Part shown: piece by piece, positions 25,532-36,240 of the stretch
Numbering within the stretch: the stretch's first letter is position 1
Layout of the letters: each line of letters opens with the position of its first letter
Origin: Cryptomeria japonica
Taxonomy: Eukaryota > Streptophyta > Pinopsida > Cupressales > Cupressaceae
Reading direction: 5' to 3'
Length of the DNA: 64,000 nt
Assembly (NCBI RefSeq): GCF_030272615.1
Contig: NC_081406.1
Span: 244,337,218-244,401,217, forward strand
Notes under the pieces: generated by a model
What the model was told of the DNA's origin: nothing
Seen by the model: only the letters and a program-made list of their open reading frames with translations
Databases searched by the model: none
Position numbers and translations under genes: made by a program

Positions 25532-26689
25532 TGTTAGGCCCAATATGGAAAGCTAATGTACTGAGAGGGGAGGTGTGAATTAGTACTCCAAAACTTTTTT
25601 TGAATAAAAACTTTACTGTTACGCATGAACATAATAGTGTAGTAACATAAAATAAAGCTAAAACAAACAGATAACAATCATACATGATTCAGTCCATAAC
25701 ACATATATTTTGGTTACGCAGAAACTCTTGGTTAGAGAGAAAAACACGGTGGGTATGGCACCCACAACTTCACTACTGCAATAATAAAGAGTGCTCGGTT
25801 AGAGCTACATATTAGCTATTTCTGATAGCTTACCCTGTTAGGAGTAACAAGATCTGTTAGATCTACCTTGCTAAAAGATTTTACAACATTTAATCTAAAT
25901 GCTGCACCTGGTTAGAGGCTTTACAATTTATAGACTTGATTAGAGTCTTTTACCCTGTTAAAGGTTTCTCTTAAAATCTTCACAATATTACAATAAAATC
26001 ATTACAAATATCTGCAACTTTACATCTGAAATGTTATAGCAGATTCTATGTGCTCATAATAGATTACCTTGCTTATAAAATACCTTGGTAACCCATATAG
26101 TAACTTGGTAAACCCTTCTGTTTACTCTATTCTTGGACTGTTCTCTGAAAACCTTCTCAGTGACCTCTATGTCTCTATAACAGTCTTCTTACACTCATGC
26201 ACACACCTTTAACTCTGAACTCATGTTGCATAAATAGATCTCTTAAGACGGTGATCTAATTCATTGCTTTGATCTTACAAATATGATTCCTCGAATGAAT
26301 AACTATACAAAATATTTCATTGGTTAGATTGATCTCAAAATCATACACAATCTTCTAGTGCAATTTCCAATGTGATAACGGTTAGATGTGCCTCAATCTT
26401 GTAACATGTTTTCATATGCATGTCCAGGTTCAATGAATCTGGTAACACATTTCACTCGGTGTATATCAACTCGGCGTGTCATCTTTGCTACTCGATAGAC
26501 ATAAAAAGATACTCAGTAGACAGCTTGGTGTATACTGCATTTTGTGACTGCTTTCTTCTATAACCGACTAGACTGTGCATACCAACTTCTCTATGTATAC
26601 CGACTGCATGATTTGATAGTGTTAACTGACTAGAGTATATAGTATGACTTTGAATATAAAAACTAATGGCAACTTGATAAGTAGTAACA
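25532..26689 (-). repeat. 3' LTR of the nested element
   Basis: On the plus strand it starts TGTTAGGCCCAATATGG and ends TAGTAACA. It matches 32406-33564 with a few dozen substitutions by eye. The G-rich tract CTGAGAGGGGAGGTGTGAAT is the complement of the C-rich tract in the other LTRs. Confidence 0.93.
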
Positions 26690-26701
26690 ATCTCCCCTTT
26701 T
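26690..26701 (-). other. Polypurine tract of the nested element
   Basis: AAAAGGGGAGAT on the minus strand, directly upstream of the 3' LTR start TGTTACTAC. Confidence 0.85.
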
Positions 26702-27088
26702 GACATTAGTTGAGATGTTTGACAAAAACTACTTTCAAAGTCATAACTCAAAAATCTATATACTTTGCAAAATGACTATACTTGACAGTATATACAATAG
26801 TCAATGAAATAGTATATTCAGATATACTCCCCTTATCATTATACTATACATAACTCTTATTTTGCATGCTCAGTTCTGTGCTTGTGTGCTCTGCTTACTG
26901 TCCTTGGATACTTTGCATACTCTGCTCGGTATACTCCCCCGGTATACAATACTCCGAATACTATATCAAAACTGTATCACCAAAACTTTATCACTCCCCA
27001 AATATATCTCACTCCCAAATATATTGTATCACTCCCCCTTTTTGACAAACATCAAAACCTTTAATTTCCATCCGGGGGCGGTAACTAG
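26702..27088 (-). other. 3' untranslated region of the nested element
   Basis: AT-rich with repeated CGGTATAC and CACTCCC words, no coding signal. It lies between the accessory ORF stop and the polypurine tract. Confidence 0.7.
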
Positions 27089-27643
27089 TCAAAAATGGAT
27101 TTGTACTTGTTCCAGGGCATTGGTGAGAGCGACAGAGAGTGCATCTTTTACACTTTCCATTAAAGAATTTTGTGCTTGAATATCAGCCAATAGTGATATT
27201 AAGCCATCTAAAGTGCTTCCCTCTTGTGTAGTAGATAGGTGTGTGGCTTGATTAATCTGTTCTTGGACGGATGAAAGATGAGGAAGGAATAGTGTCTGGA
27301 GTGTCATTATATCCATCCTGATCTTGTGTTCTTCATTTCTTAGTTCCAATTGTTGAGCCATGAGCTGTTGAAGCTTGGTATAAAAATTCTGAACTGAATT
27401 GGGCTCTGGGGTCAACTTACTTGAGAGATCAGTGATCTCTTTCTCAATTGCATCAGTTTTATTCTTAATGTCTTTAATGAATATAGAAAATGTACAGAGT
27501 TTCTGAAATAAATAAAGAATGTGCTTGAGTTGAGTGGACAACTCAGCAATGAATTTGACAAGTTTGACTTTGCCAATAGCTAGAGCTTTTTGTACCTCTT
27601 CTATCATTTTTGCAGTAAGCTCCTTGTCTTTTATCTTGCTCAA
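27089..27643 (-). pseudogene. Accessory ORF, C-terminal coiled coil (nested element)
   Basis: The last 184 codons are in the same frame as the ATG at 30445 and end in QVQIHF and a stop. The sequence is strongly helical (KMIEEVQKALAIGKVKLVKF, DAIEKEITDLSSKLTPEPNS, MAQQLELRNEEHKIRMDIM). The equivalent part of the outer element (34174-35141) is also helical. The ORF listing seems to make this a separate gene, but phase and the matching layout argue that it is the tail of one long protein. Confidence 0.65.
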
Positions 27644-28998
27644 ATACTCAGATGCATCACCTCCAGATGTTTCTATTTGATTAAGGAGCTCATCCAGTTA
27701 AATGTGGATGGCTACATCGGTTGACATTGTAGTTGTAGGCAGCATATCTGATAGCAGTGTCTTCACCTTCTGAAGTACTTTATTCTTCTTTTGTATGGCC
27801 ATCTATTTTTCTTGTTCGGCCTTTGCTTTGCATAGTTCATCGAAATCAATGAGTGCTTGCCCCTTTAATTTTGATATATCCACATTGGGTAACACTATTG
27901 GTTTAGATAAATCAACTTTGAAACTATGCTTTTTCACCTTCTTTTCTTTACCTTTGGTCAGTTGGACCAAGACAATAGCTTGAGAGGCTTGCTGACCCTC
28001 GATAGGTTGCTCAATAGAGACAACACTTTGGTCGGTTCTTGTAGCCGTTGTGGTGTCTTTTGGTGTCTCGGTACTAGGTGTCTCAACTGCAACATTTTTA
28101 GTGCTCGAAGGTGCTTGAGAGGTTTGTTCTAGAGTAGTATCTTCTCCTGTTGTAGACTTGTGACCTTCGGTGCCTTGTGTTGTATCCTAAGGAGCTTCGG
28201 TAGAGACAGGTTGATTGATCGGTGGATAAGGCTGAACTTGTTCTAAATCGGATTCACTAGATACAAGTTTTGCATATGTAGTGCCTTCTATCATTTCCTG
28301 CTCCGGTTCCTCTGTATCCATGACATCTTCATCTATTTGAATAGTGTCAGTAGGGTCTTGTTCGGTAGCATTAGGACCTTGCTTGGTGACATCAGGATCG
28401 TGCTCGGTGACATCAATGATTTCAACTATAGATTGTTCACCGACATCCTTGATTTTGAAGATTTCCTATCATTTTGCTTTTGTCTCATTTTCTACGTCAA
28501 TATATAGCCCATTCATTAGTTTTAAGGCTCTCTGTTTGAAAAGAAATTTTGAATTGTAGGTTGTCAAATGTTCCTTTATTTTGGCTACTGACATATCAAG
28601 AAATAGATGGACTAGACTTCTTTCTCTGATTTGTTTCTCTGAGTCCATTGCATACTTCCACCTATTATCAATATGCAAGTAAAGTTCATTTGGAAGTGAC
28701 TTTACTAGTTCCAATGGAGCTAACCAGAACTTTAGAAGTGTGCAGATGACAACTTCTTCAATTTGTCTCTTCTCATCATTATTTCTAGTTTCATACTTGA
28801 CATATCTAAATGAACCAAATCTGCCATATTCTTTTAGATTGGCACAAAATTTTTCAACACTATGTATATTTACCTTCTTTCTCTTGACAATCTTGAATTT
28901 GTTTGCATCTTCAGATTCTGTATCACTAGACTCTTTTGCCAAAATGAGTCTCCGAGTAGATTTCTTGTATGTCTTTGTTACCTTGGGAGCAGTAACAC
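27644..28998 (-). pseudogene. Accessory ORF, middle part (nested element)
   Basis: In the same frame as the parts on either side. 28942-28469 reads AKESSDTESEDANKFKIVKR, then a folded-looking region (VEKFCANLKEYGRFGSFRYV, LPNELYLHIDNRWKYAMDSE, SKFLFKQRALKLMNGLYIDV). After two adjacent stops (TGA TAG) comes an acidic Thr/Glu/Gln/Pro-rich linker (TEEPEQEMIEG, QTSQAPSSTKNVAVETPSTE). Stops follow in EAP*DTT, QEK*MAI and HI*LDE. The outer element has a similar acidic linker (33830-34130: TESMETPLEDTNPESE, TEKPTEQPAEDTTGK). Confidence 0.65.
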
Positions 28999-30445
28999 TC
29001 TTTTATTTATTACTCGGTGATGTTGTAGATGCTCTTGTATTAGGTCTCTTTGTTGGAGGAGTCGGTAGGGCCTTTGAAATGTCCTGTTTCTTTCTTTTTA
29101 ATACTTTACCCCTAGGCAATTCGGTGCTCAGTGTTATAGCTACCTCTTGAGCTTCTGATTCCTCTTCGGTGATGGCAAGAGTGCCTTTGACAGGTGTGGA
29201 GGAAGAATCTTCTTTGAATTTCTCCGTTAAAACCTTTATCATCTTTGTTGCCTTTCTTGTAGCTTTGGGTACTACAATGCTCATTTTTACTTTTCCCTTC
29301 ACTTCTTCATAGGTTCCATACCTCAGCTCGGTAGCATGCCTTGGTAATGTAAGAAATGCATCAATTTGTTGTTGTGTGATGTCAAAGTCAATCTCGTAAT
29401 CCATAGGTGGCAAAGATTGAGTTCTTGGTTCCATAGCATTCACATAACAGTAATCAGTGTCTACCTCAAAGCATATGTCATCTTTATATTTCTCCACTAG
29501 CTGGGGTGGAATCCGGTACCTATTGTGCATTTTCTCTTGAAATTTACTGAAGTAATCATCCATTATATCATTGAAATTATCACCTAGCTTCTTGATGAAG
29601 TCATTAATCTGATGGGTGATTGGTCGGTGTAGCTCCCAAACTACTTTACCGACTGATGGAAAGAATTTTTCAAAGTAGAAAAACATGCATATAAGAAGTG
29701 AACCAAACTTTAGTGTATTTGCCGAGTTGTTCTTCTTTGGCTTCCTTATTGTGTTCAGATTCTCAAACAGGTTCTTCAGTAACACTTCACATAAGTCAAT
29801 TTTCATCCCCTTTTTCACAATTTTATAAGCTATGTCAACTGCTGCATAGGGTACACTATTTTTCCTTGCTGATTGGAAGAAACAGTAACCAATTACTCTA
29901 ATGGAAAACTTAAGTTCTGCATCAGTGACATTGTTCAGTTTCAGTCCTCTGTAATTATATTCTACTCCGGTTAAACTGATCAATTCCTTTTGTGATATCA
30001 TCTTTTGAGCTCGTGCATGATCATAGATAGGGTAACCGGTGATCACATGAATGATTTCCTTGGTGATTTTAAATGGTTGCTCTTCTAGCCACATGAAATC
30101 ATCATGAACTCTGCTCAGAACAAACTTGACCCATTGGGGCTTGAACACACGAGGATAGGTTAGGGCTTCAGTCAATCCTTTGATTTTGATGTGTTCATAC
30201 TTGTTGTTTAATACACCATCAATACATAGTTCATCATAGGTGTCTCTTATTTCAACATGACCGAGTTCTTCAACACAGCATTTGGTGAAGAATCTCACAT
30301 CTTCGACTAACAAGATTCAATCCGGGATTAGTGAAAAGGCAGTTTTGTCATCCGGTTCAGAGGCAACTTTAGGAGTCATAGAGTATTTCAGTGAGGGCTT
30401 CTCTACATTCTTGACAACTATGGGATCTTGGATCTTGGGCGCCAT
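28999..30445 (-). pseudogene. Accessory ORF, N-terminal half (nested element)
   Basis: The best start is the ATG at 30443-30445 (MAPKIQDPIVVKNVEKPS). One TGA interrupts at FSLIPD*ILLVEDVRF, where the outer copy has Gly in FSQIPKGVVYAEDPR, so the stop is a point mutation. The frame is then open for 436 codons. Shared segments with the outer ORF include VLSRVHDDFMWLE, FKITKEIIHVITGYP, LTGVEYNYRGLKLNNVTDAE, KFGSLLICMFF and PPQLVEKYKDDICFEVD. From ATG to final stop at 27089 is 3,357 nt, exactly in phase, with seven nonsense codons but no net frameshift. Function unknown. Confidence 0.78.
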
Positions 30446-30990
30446 TGAAGATTTCAGATAAAAACTAGTAAAGAGTCCTTAGGGTTTCAGAATTTCAAAC
30501 GATGGACGCTTCACACTCAGCAGATAATAACAATTTGATAAGATCGGTAAGCTAGTTTAACAATGAGATGAGATTTGATGTAAATACCTTGGATTCCCTT
30601 TGAATGAGGTTTGATCGCCTTGATTCACTCTGCTCTTCTCTTTCAAAAACTTGGTAAGTGTAAATGACCACGAAAATACTTTTAAGTACACAAAATACCT
30701 TATCGGGCTCTGTGCGGGTTAGGTCAAAAACATTAAATGCACTCGGTTCACCTTTAACCGATTTATTCTCTTTTTTTGTTCTAACCGAGTAACCAAATTT
30801 CCTTCATTTACCGACTTGACAGGCTTCCTGTATTCACCGACTTAATAGGTTTCCTATAAAGTACTTTTGATAGAATTTCAAACTTACTAATGCATCTTAA
30901 CTATGCAGATTTTAAATTTAGTACATAATAGAATAGGAACTGTTATGATTTTAACCTTCAAAGAATGTAGTCCCTTAATACCTTTACTGA
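30446..30990 (-). other. Spacer between Gag-like and accessory ORFs (nested element)
   Basis: About 0.55 kb with no open coding signal. It contains repeated ACCGACTT/ACCGAGT words, possibly leader sequence of a second message. The outer element has a similar non-coding gap between about 23330 and 23750. Confidence 0.5.
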
Positions 30991-32391
30991 TTAATTTGGA
31001 ATAGGTGCACCTAAATCGGTAGGTAAGGTGCTTTCTTCATTTGACACAATTTCCTTCTTTTTCCAAATCATCTGTAATTTGCCTTTTATTTCTTTAGTGT
31101 CTCCTCTAGATTGATCTCTGCAATCTCCAGCCAAGTGTCCAACTTTGTGACAATGAAAACATGCCATACCAGGATTTCTCCATGATCTTCGGTTGTTCAT
31201 TCCAAACCTTATAAAATAGTTAGCACTAATATGTCCATATCTTCCACAACATTCACACCATATCCTTGTATTGTAATCTCATGGTACTGCTGCATATTGT
31301 CGGTAAGGATCTGTGTGAGTTCAGTAATCTCTAGTGTTTGCTCGGTGTGTAGACCACATGTAGTTCTTTTGCTTAAGCCAACACTTCTTAGTACTATGTC
31401 CATATCTATTGAAATTTCTACAAAACCCTTTGTATTTTTCCTTCTGATAGTTGTTAACAGACTTTGTCCTACATTGGTTAAATGTGTGACCATATTTATT
31501 GCAATTGTAACAATAACCATTGGACTTAGTGACATTCGGTTTCTTACCTTTTCTGATTTGGCACATGTTGGCAGTATGACCTTGATTTCCATAGTAGTAG
31601 CAAATAGGCTTCCTTCTTTTGATGTTATTCCTATTTCCAGCTTGCTTTGATGATTCTCCTCTCTCGGTAGTATGAAATCCTTTCTCGACAGAGTCTTTTC
31701 CTTTGTAACCGAGTCTTGCATCTCTGTTGGGTCTTCTTGTATTCAATTGCTCATCCAACATCTTTGATGCTTCATAACTCTTCTTCAGTGTTTCTTTGGA
31801 TTTCTTCTTTGTTTCAAGTTCATCGGTCAACCTTGATACTTCAAGTTTCAATGCTTGATTTTCATCATTCTTCAAAATTGCTTCATGATGTGCATAACCT
31901 AGTTGATCTGACATATTTTGTTGAATCCCCGTCAACCTTATGATTTCATCATTTTTATCAGATACTAAGACTTCAAGCTGTTGTTTCTCTCTTTCTAGAT
32001 CTCTTGCTTTATCCTTAGCTGTCCTTAATGCATCTAGATTTTTAGTCATTTGTGTGCTGAAATGTTCATGTTCTCTTTTCATTGCTTTTAGTTGAGCAAC
32101 CAGTGCTTTGTTCTTTTCTTTCAATACTCCAATCATTTCTTCAGTCTTTTCAGATATACTATTCTCAAATGATGTCTCAATTTGCTCCACTAACTCTTGA
32201 GAATCTTGCAAGTCATCAGATAATCTTCTTCTTACTTTCAGAAATTTTTGCATTTGCCTTTGCATGTCTGCAATCACTTGATTAGCATGATCTAGCTCTT
32301 CTTGCAGATACACAATCCTCCGAGATTGTTTGTAGCCTTCCATTGATAAGATCTTTCTCTTTAGGTAGTTAAACCCTTTTCCAAGATTCAA
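30991..32391 (-). pseudogene. Coiled-coil and zinc-knuckle Gag-like protein (nested element)
   Basis: An open frame of 356 codons starts at 32391. A start at the second Met in MEGYKQSRRIV, about 50 nt inside, is also plausible. About 200 residues form a coiled coil (YLQEELDHANQVIADMQRQM, DKARDLEREKQQLEVLVSDK). Knuckles follow: CYYYGNQGHTANMC (second ligand changed), CYNCNKYGHTFNQC and CRNFNRYGHSTKKC (second ligand changed). After a stop at 31321 the coding signal goes on in other frames and ends with CFHCHKVGHLAGDC at about 31120-31160. Several knuckles have lost a cysteine, so metal binding is probably impaired. Confidence 0.78.
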
Positions 32392-32403
32392 GCTCTAATA
32401 CCA
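32392..32403 (-). other. Primer binding site of the nested element, tRNA-iMet type
   Basis: TGGTATTAGAGC on the minus strand, two bases after the LTR end CCTAACA. Identical to the primer site at 330-341. Confidence 0.88.
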
Positions 32404-32405
32404 AT

Positions 32406-33564
32406 TGTTAGGCCCAATATGGAAAGTTAATGTACTGAGAGGGGAGGGGTGAATCAGTACTCCAAAACTTTTCTTGAATAATAACTTTACTGTTATGCAT
32501 AAACAAAATAGTGCAATAACATAAAATAAAGCTAAAACAAATAGATAACAATCATACATGATTCACTCCATAACACATATATTTTAGTTACGCAGAAACT
32601 CTTGGTTAGAGAGAAAAACTGCAATGGGGATGACACCCACAACTTCACTACTACAATAATAAAGAGTTCTCGGTTAGAGCTACATATTAGCTATTTCTGA
32701 TAGCTTACCCTGTTAGGAGTAACAAGATCTGTTAGATCTACCTTGCTAAAGGATTTTACAACATTTAATCTAAATGATGCACCTGGTTAGAGGCTTTACA
32801 ATTTATAGACTTGATTAAAATATTTTACCTTGTTAAAGATTTCTCTTACAATCTTCACAATATTACAATAAAATCATTACAAATATCTGCAACTTTAGAT
32901 CTGAAATGTTATAGCAGATTCTATGTGCTCATAATAGATTACCTTTCTTATAGCATACCTCGGTAACCCATATAGTAACTCGGTAAACCCTTCTGTTTAC
33001 TCTGTTCTTCGACTGTTCTCTGAAAACCTTCTCGGTGACCTCTGTGTCTCTGTAACAGTCTTCTTACACTCATGCACACACCTTTAACTCTTAACTCATG
33101 CTATATAAATAGATCTCTTAAGACGGTGATCTAATTCATTGCTTCGATCTTACAAACACGATTCCTCGAATGAATAACTATACAAAATATTTCATTGGTT
33201 AGATTGATCTCAAAATCATACACAATCTTCTAGTGTAATTTCCAATGTGATAATGGTTAGATGTGCCTCGATCTTGTAACACGTTTTCATATGCATGTCT
33301 AGGTTCAATGAATTTGGTAACACGTTTCACTCGGTGTATATCAACTTGGTGTGTCATCTTTGCTGCTCAGTAGACATAAAAAGATACTCGGTAGACAGCT
33401 CGGTGTATACTACGTTCTATGACTGCTTTCTTTTGTAACCGACTAGACTATGCATACCGACTTCTCTGTGTATACCGACTGCATAATTTAGTAGTGTTAA
33501 CCGACTAGAGTATATAGTATGAATTTGAATATAAAAACTAATGGTAACTTGATAACTAGTAACA
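32406..33564 (-). repeat. 5' LTR of the nested element
   Basis: 1,159 bp matching 25532-26689. On the plus strand it starts TGTTAGGCCC and ends CTAGTAACA, followed by the CTAAT target duplication. Confidence 0.93.
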
Positions 33565-33569
33565 CTAAT
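33565..33569 (+). other. Target-site duplication of the nested element, right copy
   Basis: CTAAT, identical to 25527-25531. Confidence 0.93.
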
Positions 33570-35141
33570 CAGTGAATCAAACCAGATAGTATTTTCCACT
33601 GCTCACCGGCATGTAGCACTAATGGCAAGAAGAGTAAAAGAGGTAACAGAAGAAACTGCAGACCAATGGGATATATTCTTTGTAGAAAAGGAAAAACAAG
33701 AAGAGCTACTTAGATCGAAAACCATCAGGGTTTACCAAAATGATAGGGATAAAGGAAAAGGTAAGGTAGGTGGACCTCCAAGCCTAAAGATAACTGACAA
33801 CTTAACCCCACCTCCTTTGGATACTCCGCCGGTAGTAACTACTGACAATCAACCCGCCACTGAGAGTATGGAGACTCCACTAGAGGATACTAATCCTGAG
33901 TCTGAAATTTTATACATTGTAAATATAGACACACAAGAAGTAAATGTTGTGGTTGACAGAGAAACCACTAAGGATAAGAAAGAAGAAGTGACTACTGAGT
34001 CACCGACTGCAGATGTTGAGGTTGAGGTAAATGACACTGTAAATATAAGTACAGAAAAACCTACAGAACAACCGGCAGAGGACACCACTGGCAAAACATC
34101 AAGAGAATTGGCAATGGATAGTACAGAGGTATAGATGGAAAAACGGAAATAAAAATAGGTTCAGACAGAGACAGTGCCACCGGCCAAAAGTGAAAAGCCT
34201 AAACCTTTGTTTGTAGAAATGCAAACACAGACTGACCTACCAGAGGTTGAATCAAGCAAGGTGATTACTACAACCGGTAGTATGGATATTGTGAGAACAG
34301 TTGGGAAGACATCTGGTACTTCCATAGCAGAATTTTGGCCTACAAATGTAACAGAGGTCTTATTGGATTCAATAAAGAAAATTATAGAGTGCAATACACA
34401 ATCCTATAAGGCTATTGATGATACAATTCCTATTCTTAAATTGATTGCACCAAAATGCATTGTAGATAACAAATATTTTTTAGGTCAACTAGACACATTG
34501 TCTACATTTATCACCAGCAACATTTTGACGGTTGATCAAATAAATGAGAACACATTTAAAGAGAAAATGATTAAGAAAACAGAGAAATTCTTTGAGGAAA
34601 TTGTGAAGGAGAATAAGGAGAAAATGAACACCTTATTACCGGAAATAGGAGAGACAATTTTAGATTTTAAGAAAATATACAGGGATGCTTGCAAAATAGA
34701 TATCTTGACATAGGATATAGAGTCAGAAATCAGCAAAACTCAAACTGAAATAAACAATATTGCTGACAATCTAATAGGTACATCCGATTCATTTTTGGAG
34801 ATAGATGGCAGATCTAGAAGAGAAAATTGAGAAATTAGGAAAGGAGAAAGGGAGAATAAAGGATAAGGCAAAGAGCTTAAAATGTAGACCTGGTCCCAAA
34901 CTAGATTACCTCATTTCTTTGAGAAAAGAAATATCTGAGGCTCTGGTCCCTGGACTTAAAGACACTGGAAGAGAAAATGCACATACTCACCGGTACAGTT
35001 CAAAGAACACAAGAGGCATTAAAGGACAGCAAAAGATTCAGTGATAGCTTAAATATGGTTTTGGTAGATATATTTCATATTGTAACCCACTGGCTACAAC
35101 AAAAATCCAGGCAGGAACCACACTCCACTAACAGCGAATGA
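33570..35141 (+). pseudogene. Accessory ORF, C-terminal half (outer element)
   Basis: The frame resumes as SESNQIVFSTAHRHVALMAR and runs through an acidic Thr/Glu/Pro-rich linker to a stop at 34132-34134. It continues after two more stops as TVPPAKSEKPKP and a helical region (VTEVLLDSIKKIIECN, KFFEEIVKENKEKMNTLLPE) to a stop near 34713. A final part changes frame near 34800 (MADLEEKIEKLGKEKG) and again near 34985, to end with QRTQEALKDSKRFSDSLNMV and a stop at 35139-35141. The two halves sum to about 3,353 nt, almost the same as the 3,357 nt of the nested element's ORF. Confidence 0.65.
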
Positions 35142-35342
35142 CAACCTTTGCCATTGATGTCAAAGGGAGAGTAGTATGATGAGAAAAATGATCAGAATAG
35201 GACATCATCAGCTCAGGGGGAGCACACAGTTTTGGGCATATATAGTTTTGGTAAGACAAATTTTGGCACTCTTTTTGGACATCTTTTTTAACACTTTTTG
35301 ATTTTTCTCATGAGTGTTGTCATCAATGCCAAAGGGGGAGAT
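35142..35342 (+). other. 3' untranslated region and polypurine tract (outer element)
   Basis: Contains GTCAAAGGGAGAG near 35160 and CTCAGGGGGAGCAC near 35212. The main tract AAAGGGGGAGAT at 35331-35342 abuts the 3' LTR. The same double-tract layout occurs at 4676 and 4866 of the first copia element. Confidence 0.8.
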
Positions 35343-36099
35343 TGTTGGCAAATGCACCCTCCAATGAGAAATTGTAGGTGAGTGAAGGTATTGTCATTGA
35401 TGGCAACCTTACAATCATGTGATACTGGCCAACAGACACTGATACCGACACCGATAGACTCTACACCAACATACAGTTCACTGGCACCGAAAAGGAAGAA
35501 TACCGACACCCTGGCCGACATGAATTTTTTATAAACATATTGTGTAATTAATTGTAAAATATTTTGTAAGACGACATGGCGGATTGTAATATGACTCATA
35601 TATGTATAAGATCATTGTAGATCATTTTGAGATAGGATAGATGCGATTGATGTAAAGAGGATATTAGACCTAATGTATGAATTATTAGGTTAAGGGTTTA
35701 TGTATATAGCAGAGCTTAAACCGGTAGTGAATCTGGCATAACAGATGCTGATCTGAAGCAGTACAAGACATTGGATTTGTATAATCCATTTTTGTAAGTC
35801 AGTGTGACTTCATTTGTAATTGAGTAGTGAGCTTTAGGCACTTGGCCTTCCTACATGTGCAGGCCCCTATTGTAAACAGTAATATTCCCTTATTGGCCAC
35901 TAAGCGAATATTATGGGTCACAAATCCTACCGAGGTTTTTCCCACACCGAGTTTCCTCGTTAAAATATTGTGTTATGGTGTGTTTTTCATGTTGTGGTTG
36001 TTATTCTTATTTACTACATTATTTCTGGTTTACCGGTACATAGTTTTAGTATGTTTTCATGTTATAAGTTAAGAAAATCTTACTACCGGTCAGATATTG
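35343..36099 (+). repeat. 3' LTR of the outer element, end-truncated
   Basis: It matches 21502-22276 but carries about 25 extra bases near 36060 and stops after CAGATATTG, missing the C-rich tract and the terminal CCTAACA. The hairpin is slightly changed (CCTTCCTACATGTGCAGG at about 35847). Confidence 0.9.
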
Positions 36100-36240
36100 T
36101 CCAGCACCCACCACCACAGCACTCCCACCATGTGGTGGTGGTGGTGCCCAACACTCCCACCACATGGTGGGTGGTGTTGGCAACACCCACCACTATGTGG
36201 TGAGTGTTGTTGCCCAGCACCAGGCCACCACGTGGCCCCT
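36100..36240. repeat. Cluster of CCACCA/TGGTGG palindromes
   Basis: Four or more short inverted repeats in 140 bp: CCACCATGTGGTGG, CCACCACATGGTGGGTGG, CCACCACTATGTGGTG and CCACCACGTGG. The same type (CCACCACGTAGTGGTGG) lies just left of the 5' LTR of the outer element. It probably folds into hairpins on single strands. The C- and Arg-free frames across it are not genes. Confidence 0.75.

Larger units (their letters stand above)
25532..33564 (-). mobile_element. Nested pol-less LTR retrotransposon, complete (inner element)
   Basis: 8,033 bp with two LTRs of 1,158 and 1,159 bp, primer site, Gag-like ORF, a large accessory ORF, polypurine tract and a perfect 5-bp target duplication. The 5.7-kb interior is accounted for by these ORFs and untranslated parts, with no room for pol. 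Its LTRs are unlike those of the outer element, yet its proteins have the same plan. It inserted in opposite orientation into the outer element's accessory ORF, so it is younger than the outer insertion. Confidence 0.92.
21502..36099 (+). mobile_element. Pol-less LTR retrotransposon with large accessory ORF (outer element)
   Basis: 5' LTR, primer site, coiled-coil/zinc-knuckle Gag-like ORF, large accessory ORF, polypurine tract and 3' LTR are all in place. There is no protease, integrase or reverse transcriptase in the internal part. Without the nested element (25532-33564 plus one TSD copy) the element is about 6.6 kb. It must have depended on enzymes from other elements. The 3' LTR lacks its last 45 bp or so, so no target duplication can be read. 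In-frame stops and frameshifts show that the coding part has decayed. Confidence 0.85.

Noticed and set aside
27089-27643. Separate small gene in the nested element
   Set aside because: It is in the same phase as the accessory ORF that starts at 30445 and matches the tail of the outer element's ORF, so I treat it as the C-terminus of one protein.
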